Source: Sinomicrobium weinanense
GTDB lineage: Bacteria; Bacteroidota; Bacteroidia; Flavobacteriales; Flavobacteriaceae
Direction: 5' to 3'
Assembly (NCBI RefSeq): GCF_018863395.1
Contig: NZ_JAHKRR010000004.1
Location: forward strand, 124,001-188,000
DNA: 64,000 nucleotides
The notes beneath the pieces were generated by a model. That model made no database searches and was not told the origin of the DNA. It was given only the letters and a program-made list of their open reading frames with translations. Below are positions 45,796 through 54,502 of the stretch, one piece after another (position 1 is the stretch's first letter; each line of letters begins with the position of its first letter). The position numbers and the translations under genes were made by a program.

Positions 45796-45897
45796 GTCAC
45801 CCTGAACTTGTTTGGCTTCGCCGAATCTTCGATTTCAGGGTCTCATCGTGATTGGTCTGATCAGCATGATGGGGTGCTGAAACAAATCAGCATGACG
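45796..45897. repeat. Dispersed repeat related to 35549-35615
   Basis: GTCACCCTGAACTTGTTT at the left and GGGGTGCTGAAACAAATCAGC at the right enclose AGGGTCTCATC. The left part carries an extra insertion (GGCTTCGCCGAATCTTCG). It lies between the aminopeptidase and the tRNA gene. Confidence 0.65.
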
Positions 45898-46033
45898 TAT
45901 ATGCAATTTTTCAGACATTCCTTTTTTACAATACAGAAAAAGCGATTATTTTTTGCAGTGAAACAAAAAAAATGCGTAATATTGCCCCCTGAAACCAAAA
46001 AGCAGTCAAAGTACGGCTTCCGGTATAAAAAAC

Positions 46034-46107
<74 letters not shown>

Positions 46108-46110
46108 CAG

Positions 46111-46151
46111 AAAACCCTCATAACATCAATGTTTATGAGGGTTTTGTTTTT
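46111..46151 (+). terminator. Terminator downstream of tRNA-Ala
   Basis: AAAACCCTCATA (46111-46122) pairs with TATGAGGGTTTT (46134-46145) and is followed by GTTTTTT. A close copy ends the SusC/SusD operon at 51610-51648. Confidence 0.8.
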
Positions 46152-46165
46152 TAGTTGACAATTTT
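46111..46165. repeat. Left copy of the direct repeat flanking the SusC/SusD pair
   Basis: From AACCCTCATA through TTATGAGGGTTTTG to TAGTTGACA this segment matches 51610-51657 in the same orientation with a few differences, over about 50 bases. The similarity includes sequence beyond the terminator stem. Confidence 0.6.
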
Positions 46166-46648
46166 TTTGACTGTTTCTTTCCCTTATCCCGGCTTTGTGA
46201 ATTTTTACTTTAAGTCTTGTTTTTAGTGTCAATATACTTCGGATAATCCCTGAAAATTGTGAATTATGTAAAAAATTAAGATAATCTAAACAGGGAAATT
46301 ATATAAGAAAAATTTTTATATTTATACTCCGTGTCATCCCCAGACCTTATAATCTGCATAACCTAAATTATGTATTTCTTTTCTTGCCGAATTATATTTT
46401 GAGGATGGAAAAAGGGTGAAAATTTTCCACATTAGGCCATATGTGGAAATAATAATGCCTCGAACGGGACTCAAGTGGAGCTGAAGTATAGTATTCTCTG
46501 AATGGTTTTTAAATAGATTTTACATGCACCACCTTGGGGCAAAAACTCTATGTACTATTCTATTAACCGAAACATAACAATCTCATAATTAAGGTTACAA
46601 TTTCGAAACCCTATTTTTGATTGAAATAAAAAAAGTGTGAAAAAGACA
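46166..46648. other. Long leader/intergenic region upstream of susC
   Basis: There is no supported gene in these 483 AT-rich bases. The segment probably holds the promoter and long 5' leader of the SusC/SusD operon; no clear TAnnTTTG with a spaced TTTG was found. Confidence 0.5.
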
Positions 46649-46672
46649 AAGAGCCTGTGAGAACAGGCTCTT
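46649..46672 (+). promoter_or_regulatory. Ten-base-pair hairpin with GAGA tetraloop in the susC leader
   Basis: AAGAGCCTGT and ACAGGCTCTT pair perfectly around a GNRA-type GAGA loop, ending 47 bases before the susC ATG. Only CTTT follows, so it is a weak terminator at best. It may be an attenuator, an mRNA-stability element or the 3' end of an upstream small RNA. Confidence 0.55.
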
Positions 46673-46719
46673 CTTTAAAAACATCGAAAATTTATCAAAA
46701 ATTCCAACACTCAAAACTT

Positions 46720-49700
46720 ATGTATTGTAAAAAAGGCTTATCTCAAATCGCCTTTGCCACGGCATTATTGATTTCCCTGATGGGTTTCAGTTCCGAAACC
46801 CGTACAAAATCGACAAAGAATATTGAAAAAATCACCAACTTCAAAAAGGATACCCCGGTATTTTTGCAACAAAGCATTTCCGGAACTGTTCTCGACGATA
46901 CCGGAGCTCCGTTACCCGGTGCAAGCGTCGTTGAAAAAGGAACAACAAACGGTGTAACCACCGATTTTGACGGAAATTTTACCATGGATGTCAATACCGA
47001 TGCCATTCTGGAAATTTCCTTTTTGGGATATTCCGTGAAAGAGGTTTCGGTGAACGGGCAATCCAGGATAGAGGTTCAGTTAGAACCGGATGCAACACAA
47101 TTGGACGATGTTGTAGTAGTGGGCTACGGTACCCAGAAAAAATCGGACGTTACCGGGGCTGTGGCTTCTGTTAAAAGCGAGGATTTTAACAAGGGGGTGG
47201 TCACAAACCCGGGCGAACTGCTGCAGGGCAAAATGGCAGGAGTAAATATTGCTCCGAACAGCGGCGAACCCGGTGCTGCTCAAAACGTAATTATCAGGGG
47301 GGTTGGAAGTTTGCGCTCCGGAACACAGCCATTATATGTAGTAGATGGTTTTTTGCTCGACAACTCCTCTACGGGCATTGTTACCAATCCTTTGAACTTC
47401 CTCAATCCCAACGATATTGCAAGTATAGATGTATTAAAAGATGCCAGCGCCACTGCGGTATATGGTTCCAGGGCATCCAACGGGGTTGTTGTAATTACCA
47501 CTAAAAGGGGAAAATCGGGGAAAACCCAAATGAATTTTTCCGTGTCCGCGGCTCTGTCGTCCATGGCACATAAAATAGACGTGTTCAATCCCGATGAGTT
47601 TCGCAGTCAGGTAGCGGCTTCGGGGGGGACCCTTGAAGATTATGGAGGAAGCACGGACTGGCAGGATGAATTAAGTCAGACGGGGATATCAAAAAATATC
47701 GATTTCTCCATGAGCGGAGCCGCCAGTGAAAAGTTTTCCTACTTTGCATCGGTAGGTTATCAGGACCAGGAAGGGATATTGAAGAATAGCGAGCTAAAGC
47801 GCTATTCGGGGAAATTGAACATGAACCAAAAGGCATTCAACGGTAAGTTCAATGTAGATTACAACCTTACGGCCTCTCATACCGAAAATTTACGCCCGAG
47901 TATTACATCGACCATGAGCGATATGCTCAGCCTGAACCCCACCATCCCCGCTTATACAGACGGTGAGCCTACCTTGCTGAACACAAACCAGTTAAACCCG
48001 TTGAAAAGATATGAACTATATAGCGATATGGCCAAAAACAACCGTATTCTGGCAAGCGTTTCCCCATCGGTTGAAATCGTAGAAGGTCTTACCTATAAGC
48101 TGAACCTCGGTGTGGATTATTCCGTTACAAACAGGGACCGGCAATACAAACCTTATCCGTCAGTGATCAATGAGTCCAATATTTCAGACGGGACCCTGGA
48201 TACGGAAATGTTCACCAACACCAACCAACTGGTCGAGAATACATTGACCTATAACTGGAACAAGGATGTACACAACCTTACGCTGCTGGCGGGGCATTCC
48301 TATCAAAAATTCACGACCGAAAGCAGGATTTTCTCCTATAAAGGTTTTGCCAATAACAATGTAGACCCCATATACCAGGACCAGACCAGTACAGACGAGT
48401 ATCCTACTTCGGTAAATTCTTCTGCTGTTAAAAACGAACTGCAATCGTTCTTCGGGAGGGTCAACTACAGTCATAACGATAAATACCTGTTTACCGCTAC
48501 CCTTCGCGCCGACGGGTCCTCAAAGTTTGGCGAAAACAACAAATACGGTTATTTCCCTTCTGTTGCGCTGGGTTGGAATATCAGCAATGAAGATTTTATG
48601 GCCGATTCGGGGTTCAACAACTTAAAGCTGCGTGCAAGCTGGGGAAAAACGGGGAACCAGGAGATCCCAGCCAAGATCACACAGGCCAGTTATTCGGAAG
48701 ACCGGTTGATCACCGGGAGCGGAAGCCTCAATACTTACCCCATTGATACCGATGCCAATTCATTGGACGGCTATCCGTACGGGATCGTTTATTCGCGACT
48801 GGCCAACCCCGACCTGCAATGGGAAGTATCTACCCAGGTAGATGTAGGGATTGATTTTGCCGTTTTTGATTATCGACTGACCGGTACCCTGGATTATTTC
48901 AATAAAGTGTCTTCCAATATTCTGTTGGAGGTTGTACCTGCCGACCCCATTCAGCCCGCGTCCACATACTGGACCAATATCGACGATATGAAAATCCACA
49001 ATAGCGGCCTGGAGCTGGCCCTGGATTACAGCAGCGACACAGCGGGCGATTTCTCATACAACATCGGAGGTAATATCACCTATATTAAAAATAAGGTAGT
49101 AGATTCGCCATATTCGGTGCTGACCACCGGCGCAGCCCAGGGTTCCGGCCAAACGGGTGCTACCATTAACGGTTACATCAACAATGAGCCCATAGGCGCA
49201 TTCTATATGTTTCAGTTCGATGGCATCGGCGACGACGGGCTGAACATATTCAGGGACATCAATGGCGATGGCGAGACCCTGGACAATGACCGCAGCGTTG
49301 TGGGCAGTGCAATCCCAAAATTTATCTATGCCTATTACCTGAACTTTAAGTACAAGGATTTTGACCTGGGCCTGAACTTCAACGGTGTGGCAGGAAACAA
49401 GGTTTACAACCATACGGCCATGACCCTGTTTACCAAGGCGCAATTGTCCAAATCCAACAATACGACGGACTTTGCCACGCAGTACCCCAATGAGTCAACG
49501 ACCAATGCCAATACCGTATCTACCAGGTATTTGGAGGATGGCTCCTTTTTAAGGCTGAACAATGCCACACTCGCTTACAACCTGAGTTCGGATAAGATCG
49601 GGCTGGAGAATGTCTTTCAGAACATCCGTTTTTCGTTAACAGGCCAAAACCTGTTTGTCATTACGGATTACTCGGGATTTGACCCGGAAGTCAATACAGG

Positions 49701-49794
49701 ATCAGCCTCGGGGGGAGTTCAGACCTTTGGGATAGATTACTTTACATATCCTAAGGCAAGAACCTTTTTAATAGGTCTTAATGCATCATTCTAA
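46720..49794 (+). CDS. SusC-family TonB-dependent receptor
   Basis: Reading from MYCKKGLSQIAFATALL at 46720 gives 1024 residues with a plausible signal sequence; a longer in-frame start would place 21 polar residues before it. The order is the carboxypeptidase-like domain (QQSISGTVLDDTGAPLPGAS), the SusC signature VVVGYGTQKKSDVTGAV, the plug (VDVLKDASATAVYGSRASNGVV with one residue variation) and a large barrel ending KARTFLIGLNASF. It imports an oligomer, probably a glycan, in complex with the SusD partner 49 bases downstream. No glycosidase, protease or anti-sigma gene is adjacent, so the substrate is unknown. Confidence 0.94.
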   Translation: MYCKKGLSQIAFATALLISLMGFSSETRTKSTKNIEKITNFKKDTPVFLQQSISGTVLDDTGAPLPGASVVEKGTTNGVTTDFDGNFTMDVNTDAILEISFLGYSVKEVSVNGQSRIEVQLEPDATQLDDVVVVGYGTQKKSDVTGAVASVKSEDFNKGVVTNPGELLQGKMAGVNIAPNSGEPGAAQNVIIRGVGSLRSGTQPLYVVDGFLLDNSSTGIVTNPLNFLNPNDIASIDVLKDASATAVYGSRASNGVVVITTKRGKSGKTQMNFSVSAALSSMAHKIDVFNPDEFRSQVAASGGTLEDYGGSTDWQDELSQTGISKNIDFSMSGAASEKFSYFASVGYQDQEGILKNSELKRYSGKLNMNQKAFNGKFNVDYNLTASHTENLRPSITSTMSDMLSLNPTIPAYTDGEPTLLNTNQLNPLKRYELYSDMAKNNRILASVSPSVEIVEGLTYKLNLGVDYSVTNRDRQYKPYPSVINESNISDGTLDTEMFTNTNQLVENTLTYNWNKDVHNLTLLAGHSYQKFTTESRIFSYKGFANNNVDPIYQDQTSTDEYPTSVNSSAVKNELQSFFGRVNYSHNDKYLFTATLRADGSSKFGENNKYGYFPSVALGWNISNEDFMADSGFNNLKLRASWGKTGNQEIPAKITQASYSEDRLITGSGSLNTYPIDTDANSLDGYPYGIVYSRLANPDLQWEVSTQVDVGIDFAVFDYRLTGTLDYFNKVSSNILLEVVPADPIQPASTYWTNIDDMKIHNSGLELALDYSSDTAGDFSYNIGGNITYIKNKVVDSPYSVLTTGAAQGSGQTGATINGYINNEPIGAFYMFQFDGIGDDGLNIFRDINGDGETLDNDRSVVGSAIPKFIYAYYLNFKYKDFDLGLNFNGVAGNKVYNHTAMTLFTKAQLSKSNNTTDFATQYPNESTTNANTVSTRYLEDGSFLRLNNATLAYNLSSDKIGLENVFQNIRFSLTGQNLFVITDYSGFDPEVNTGSASGGVQTFGIDYFTYPKARTFLIGLNASF

Positions 49795-49843
49795 AAAAGA
49801 AAGCAAACGGTTCTTTTCATATCAAGCAGTAAAACAAAATAAG

Positions 49844-51586
49844 ATGAAATACAGAAGATTAAACAAAGCACTACCGACAGTTATCATTTTATTCATGGTA
49901 TTCGGTTGTACCTCACTGGAGGAAGAAGTTCTCGACGAGTCCCTCACAGGAACAGGCCAGGCCGAAGTGGTCAGCGGGTCGATAGCACCGGTATACGGCC
50001 TTCTTCGCAACGTGTGGATGCATACCATAAATTTCGGGCTTCAGGAAGTGGCCTCTGACGAAGCCATCCTTCCCTATCGCGGGGGGACGGACTGGTATGA
50101 CGGAGGCAAGTTCATAGCGGTTCACCAGCATCTTATGACCCCCAGTAATGGTCTGGTAAAGGATGCCTGGACCAACATAACCTTATGTATATCGAGAGCG
50201 ATATTGGCTATGGAAAGATTAAGGCCCGAATCTGAAAAGGGCAATGCAAAAGCCCAGGATGCCCTCTACGAAATGACAGCCATGAAAGCATACCTCAATA
50301 TGCTGGCACTGGATAACTGGGGGCTTGTTTTTATGAAAGAGAACCGGGACGAAACATCCGTAATTTTAAGGGGGCAGGAAGCCATTGATTATATCGAAGC
50401 CGAACTTTTATCCGTGGTCGATGTTATTAATAACGATAAAGGCCCGGGCAGGTTTACCCAGGATGCCGTAAAGGCTTTGCTGGCACGTTTATACCTGAAT
50501 GCCGCCGTTTATCGCGACCCTTACGGAACGCCGGATTTTAAGCAGGAAGACATGGATAAGGTCATAGCATATACCAGTGATATTATCGAAGGAGCTCACT
50601 CCTTGTCTGCCGAATATTTTGATTTGTTCAGTGATGATAACCATAACAATCCCGAACTTATTTTTGCTCTTGACCAAAGGGGTGTACTTGAAACCGAGCA
50701 TAGCCGATGGGCCTACTGGCCAATATCCGGTGACCTGATCCCAAGACCGGAATTTCCGGATACCCGGGGAACGGATGCCGTGGCAGCAACCTCTGATTTT
50801 TATCAAACCTGGGTAGATGCCTACGGCAATGTAGACCCGGCCGAAGCAGATGCCCGTTTTTTTAAGGAAAATACGATCGTACCGGATGACCTTAAAGACC
50901 TTAGCGGTGTAAACCCGCAAAATGATTCTAACCATTACTATTGTGTGGAAGCTGAGAAGTTTGAGATCGACAGGGGGATACTCCGCGGTGTGATATGGGG
51001 CCCCAGGAAAGACGGAAACGGTAATATCCTGACCTGCAACGATGGGGTAAGAATATATCCTGTGATCAAAACAAAAGACGGGGATGCCAACCAGGTCTAT
51101 GTGGACCATACGCTCAAGGTCGATTTTACGGACCAGGGTAGTTTACATAACACAGGTTACAGGTTTTCCAAATATCAGTTTAGTCATACCGCTACCAACT
51201 GCTGTTATTACAGCAGTGTCGATCTGGTCCTGATCCGTCTGGGAGAGATTTACCTGATGCGTGCCGAAGCTAAATTGAGAAAAGGTGATAATGCCGGGGC
51301 CCTGGCCGATGTCAATACCCTAAGGACTTCGAGAAGTGCCCGCCCGGACCAGACTCCGGAGGCATTGTCTTCCATCGATTTGGATGTGCTCTTCCGTGAA
51401 TCCGGATTTGAGCTGTATTGGGAAGGCCTTAGAAGAAACTATCAAATACGGTTTGGCAAATACGAGGATAGCTGGACGGGAAAGACCGATACCAATGTGA
51501 ACAAAAGATTATTCCCTATCCCTCAACAAGCCATCGACGGAGCTTCCGGTGAAGAAGGATTTTTAGTGCAAAACCAGGGATATTAA
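49844..51586 (+). CDS. SusD/RagB-family nutrient-binding lipoprotein
   Basis: The 580-residue surface lipoprotein starts MKYRRLNKALPTVI with lipobox VFGC and mature N-terminus CTSLEEEVLDESL. An upstream in-frame ATG would overlap the end of susC and bury the signal, so 49844 is preferred. The tetratricopeptide-like helical region includes YEMTAMKAYLNMLALDNWG and KALLARLYLNAAVYRDP, and the C-terminal SusD region includes LIRLGEIYLMRAEA and VLFRESGFELYWEGLRR. It forms the lid of the SusC channel. A terminator follows after 23 bases. Confidence 0.94.
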   Translation: MKYRRLNKALPTVIILFMVFGCTSLEEEVLDESLTGTGQAEVVSGSIAPVYGLLRNVWMHTINFGLQEVASDEAILPYRGGTDWYDGGKFIAVHQHLMTPSNGLVKDAWTNITLCISRAILAMERLRPESEKGNAKAQDALYEMTAMKAYLNMLALDNWGLVFMKENRDETSVILRGQEAIDYIEAELLSVVDVINNDKGPGRFTQDAVKALLARLYLNAAVYRDPYGTPDFKQEDMDKVIAYTSDIIEGAHSLSAEYFDLFSDDNHNNPELIFALDQRGVLETEHSRWAYWPISGDLIPRPEFPDTRGTDAVAATSDFYQTWVDAYGNVDPAEADARFFKENTIVPDDLKDLSGVNPQNDSNHYYCVEAEKFEIDRGILRGVIWGPRKDGNGNILTCNDGVRIYPVIKTKDGDANQVYVDHTLKVDFTDQGSLHNTGYRFSKYQFSHTATNCCYYSSVDLVLIRLGEIYLMRAEAKLRKGDNAGALADVNTLRTSRSARPDQTPEALSSIDLDVLFRESGFELYWEGLRRNYQIRFGKYEDSWTGKTDTNVNKRLFPIPQQAIDGASGEEGFLVQNQGY

Positions 51587-51609
51587 ACTAATATGATACC
51601 AGAAAACAC

Positions 51610-51648
51610 AACCCTCATAGCACCAGTGTTTATGAGGGTTTTGTTTTT
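51610..51648 (+). terminator. Terminator of the SusC/SusD operon
   Basis: AACCCTCATA (51610-51619) pairs with TATGAGGGTT (51631-51640) and is followed by TTGTTTTT. It is a close copy of the tRNA-Ala terminator. Confidence 0.8.
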
Positions 51649-51657
51649 GAGTTGACA
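51610..51657. repeat. Right copy of the direct repeat flanking the SusC/SusD pair
   Basis: It matches 46111-46165 in the same orientation, including the hairpin arms, GTTTATGAGGGTTTTG and the following AGTTGACA. Confidence 0.6.
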
Positions 51658-51824
51658 GTCTCTTTTCTTTAGTTGCAATTAAATATTTACCTGCAACAAT
51701 ATTTAAATCCCCTCTTTTTCTTTTCGGATTTATATTTAATTTCGGACAAAAAAATGTAACTTTATCTGAAAACCAGTCTTTTTCGAACACGGCAATTTTA
51801 CGATAAAACATAAATCGGGCCCCT

Positions 51825-52634
51825 ATGAAATCTATATTAAAACATTGTTTTCTGGTTGTGCTGATCACGCAGATATCGTGTAACTCCAACCAGAAAAAGG
51901 ACAGGGATAATACATCCCCCTCCCCGGAAAAAGAAAAGCAGGCCGAAACTATCCAGGCATCAAATAATACTGGTACACCAGCCCCGGCTTATTTTACGGC
52001 CAGTGGTACAGAACCTTTCTGGAACCTGGAAATATCAGAAAATATGATCAGGCTCAACACTGTTACAGACTCCTTGAAAACCCCTTACACGGAACCTGTT
52101 AAGGCCATGGATGCCAATGTGAAATTGTATAAAGTAGAAACGGAATCCGGTCAGCTTCAAATTGAAATCTCACATAAGGAATGCACTAATGCCATGTCCG
52201 GAATGACTTCCCCTTATACGGTCGCTGTCGGCGTTGAAAAAGGTACGGACGATGCCGCCCGGGAACTCGAAGGTTGCGGACAGTATATAACGGATTATCG
52301 GTTAAACGACCTTTGGGTACTGGAAAAACTGGGGAACCAGAAAATAAACGAACAGGACTTTGACAGGGAGTTGCCTTCCCTGGAAATTAATTCTGGGACT
52401 AATGAGTTTACGGGTTTTTCCGGCTGTAATCGTATAAACGGAGTTTTGTTTTTCGAACAGGGGCTGCTTCGGTTTACCGATATTGTTTCTACCAAAATGA
52501 TGTGCAACAATGCTGATAAGGAAGCAGAGTTCCTGAAAGCGCTCGAAAGCAGTACCAGCTATGAAATAGCAAATAACGGGCTGACCCTATCCAACCCGTC
52601 CGGTGTGCAGGCTGTATTTAAAAAAACGGATTGA
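51825..52634 (+). CDS. META-domain (HslJ-like) lipoprotein
   Basis: The 269-residue lipoprotein has the signal MKSILKHCFLVVL with lipobox QISC, and then a charged linker. The first domain (about 55-150) contains FTASGTEPFWNLEI and GCGQYITDYRL, as in COG3650-type proteins. The second (about 165-265) is a META/HslJ domain with FTGFSGCNRINGVL and TKMMC. Such proteins are often linked to envelope stress or antibiotic tolerance, but no function is established. It stands alone between the SusC/SusD pair and the MFS gene. Confidence 0.85.
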   Translation: MKSILKHCFLVVLITQISCNSNQKKDRDNTSPSPEKEKQAETIQASNNTGTPAPAYFTASGTEPFWNLEISENMIRLNTVTDSLKTPYTEPVKAMDANVKLYKVETESGQLQIEISHKECTNAMSGMTSPYTVAVGVEKGTDDAARELEGCGQYITDYRLNDLWVLEKLGNQKINEQDFDRELPSLEINSGTNEFTGFSGCNRINGVLFFEQGLLRFTDIVSTKMMCNNADKEAEFLKALESSTSYEIANNGLTLSNPSGVQAVFKKTD

Positions 52635-52761
52635 CCGGTTATTTTTTTATACCTGACCATTTTTTCTTTTTTCATTATTCACGTTATTCAAGTTAACCTG
52701 ATTCTATAAGTCTGCTATCCCTTCGGGATTAAAAAAGCCTGAAAGACTTGTAGAAACTTTT

Positions 52762-53961
52762 TCATTTGTTCTTTGTAAAACCGGATTGTTCCGACCACCA
52801 CCACAACAAAAACGCCATGGCCCCTATAACAGCTCCCAGAATACATACGCCATTCCACCCCCAGTGGGCAAAAGTCATTGTAGAAGCAATAGAACCGGTT
52901 GCACTTCCAATAGCATAGAATATCATATAGCCTCCGGTGATCCGGCTCCGGGCTTCGGGATCAATTTTAAGAATAAGGCTTTGGTTGGTTACATGTACGG
53001 CCTGGAGCCCCATATCAAAAATAATGATCCCGAGGATCAATAGCCACAAGGAATGAAACATCAGGGCCATGGGGAGCCAGGATATAAGCATTAACACCAG
53101 GGCAATACCGGAAGCCCACCCGGCATGTCCGCGATCAGACAGGCTACCGGCCTTTGCTGCACCCACTGCTCCTGTGGCCCCGGCAAGGCCTAACATTCCA
53201 ATGGCCGTATGTGATAAGGAAAAAGGAGGCTGGCTCAGGGGCAATACCATAGGCGTCCATAAAACCTGCCCCGCCGCAAATATCAGCATGGCCATGAGGG
53301 AACGCACCAGGAACAAAGGGTTTTTACGGAAAAGGACAAATATCGAACGGAGCAATCGGGGGTAACTTACCGCATTTTTTGGTTTTGAGGAAGCGGGAAG
53401 TGTGCGGAACAATATAATACTCATTGCCATTACCATCATTGCCGATATAAGGTAAACACTTCGCCATCCCGCTAACTGGGTAAGGCCCCCTGCCACGGTT
53501 CGGGCTAATAACAACCCGATAACCACGCCACCGGTCACCGTGCCTACCACACGCCCTCTTGTTCGGTCATTGGCCATATTTGCGGCATAGGCTACCAGGG
53601 CCTGGGTTACTACGGCCATTAACCCCACCAGGAACATTCCGGCAAGCAACATATAGACCGATGTAGCCAATCCGGTAATGAATAAAAATGACCCCAATAA
53701 AAGGAATTGAAACAGGATAAGTTTTCGTCCGTCTACCAGATCGCCAAGAGGGACCAGTAATAAAAGCCCGATACCATAGCCTATCTGTGAGACGGTAACT
53801 ATAATCCCTACCTCGGCATGGTCGATGCGAAACGTTGCTCCCATGGTATCCAGCAACGGTTGTGCATAATAGACATTGGCAACAGCAAGCCCGCAGGCTA
53901 CTGCCAGTAGTATAACATGGGTTGAAGATAATTTGTTGCGGCTTTCCTGTTCTTTTTTCAT
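52762..53961 (-). CDS. MFS transporter, probable efflux pump
   Basis: Starting at MKKEQESRNKLSS (53961) gives 399 residues with twelve hydrophobic helices. Between helices 2 and 3 lies the MFS motif PLGDLVDGRKLILFQF. The family (COG2814, AraJ-like) exports drugs, sugars or small organics. A longer in-frame start exists but begins with residues unlike the family and would lie inside the operator region. The divergent HxlR regulator and the palindromes between them suggest repression relieved by a small electrophile or substrate. Confidence 0.88.
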   Translation of the reverse strand: MKKEQESRNKLSSTHVILLAVACGLAVANVYYAQPLLDTMGATFRIDHAEVGIIVTVSQIGYGIGLLLLVPLGDLVDGRKLILFQFLLLGSFLFITGLATSVYMLLAGMFLVGLMAVVTQALVAYAANMANDRTRGRVVGTVTGGVVIGLLLARTVAGGLTQLAGWRSVYLISAMMVMAMSIILFRTLPASSKPKNAVSYPRLLRSIFVLFRKNPLFLVRSLMAMLIFAAGQVLWTPMVLPLSQPPFSLSHTAIGMLGLAGATGAVGAAKAGSLSDRGHAGWASGIALVLMLISWLPMALMFHSLWLLILGIIIFDMGLQAVHVTNQSLILKIDPEARSRITGGYMIFYAIGSATGSIASTMTFAHWGWNGVCILGAVIGAMAFLLWWWSEQSGFTKNK

Positions 53962-53968
53962 ATTTTTA

Positions 53969-53987
53969 CACTTGCAAAAAACAAGTG
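53969..53987. promoter_or_regulatory. Palindromic operator 1 (CACTTG-N7-CAAGTG)
   Basis: CACTTG (53969-53974) and CAAGTG (53982-53987) are perfect inverted half-sites, just upstream of the MFS ATG. It is probably bound by the HxlR protein. Confidence 0.65.
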
Positions 53988-54003
53988 CAAAGCAAAACAA
54001 TAA

Positions 54004-54020
54004 ACTTGCATTTTGCAAGT
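54004..54020. promoter_or_regulatory. Palindromic operator 2 (ACTTGCA-N3-TGCAAGT)
   Basis: A perfect 17-base palindrome with the same ACTTGC half-site as operator 1, ending 14 bases before the HxlR ATG. It fits autoregulation. Confidence 0.65.
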
Positions 54021-54034
54021 GATAATATTATTTT

Positions 54035-54475
54035 ATGAAAAAATTCACAAACAGGTCCTTATGCCCTATCAGCACGGCATTGGATATATTTGGGGACAAA
54101 TGGACCCTTCTGATTGTCCGGGATATTATTTTTGAAGGCAAGTCGGCCTACAAAGAGTTTATGCAATCCGAAGAAAAAATTGCCACCAATATTTTGGCAA
54201 ACCGGTTAAGTATTCTCGAGGCGCAGGGGTTGGTGATCAAAGAGAAAACCACCGGCAACAGGTCGAGATATCTTTATCACCCCACCCCAAAGGCCATTGC
54301 TTTAATTCCTGTTATCGCAGAACTTATCCTTTGGGGAAACACCTACTATCCGGACACTTATACCCATCCCGAAAGCCTGCTTGCCGGTTTAAAAACGGAT
54401 AAGATGAATACTATACAGGCCTATACGGAAAAATTAACGGCCCGTTTAAATCGCAAAAAAGATAAACTGGATTAA
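54035..54475 (+). CDS. HxlR-family transcriptional regulator
   Basis: The 146-residue winged-helix protein has the family hallmarks: an N-terminal Cys in RSLCPISTALDIFGDKW, then TLLIVRDIIFEGKSAYKEF, the recognition helix ATNILANRLSILEAQGLV and wing RSRYLYHPTPKA. That Cys is redox-active in some relatives such as YodB and HypR. The gene diverges from the MFS pump with two matching palindromes between, so it most likely represses both genes. Confidence 0.92.
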   Translation: MKKFTNRSLCPISTALDIFGDKWTLLIVRDIIFEGKSAYKEFMQSEEKIATNILANRLSILEAQGLVIKEKTTGNRSRYLYHPTPKAIALIPVIAELILWGNTYYPDTYTHPESLLAGLKTDKMNTIQAYTEKLTARLNRKKDKLD

Positions 54476-54502
54476 ATGGCCGTTATAGTATTCAGGAGAT
54501 AG

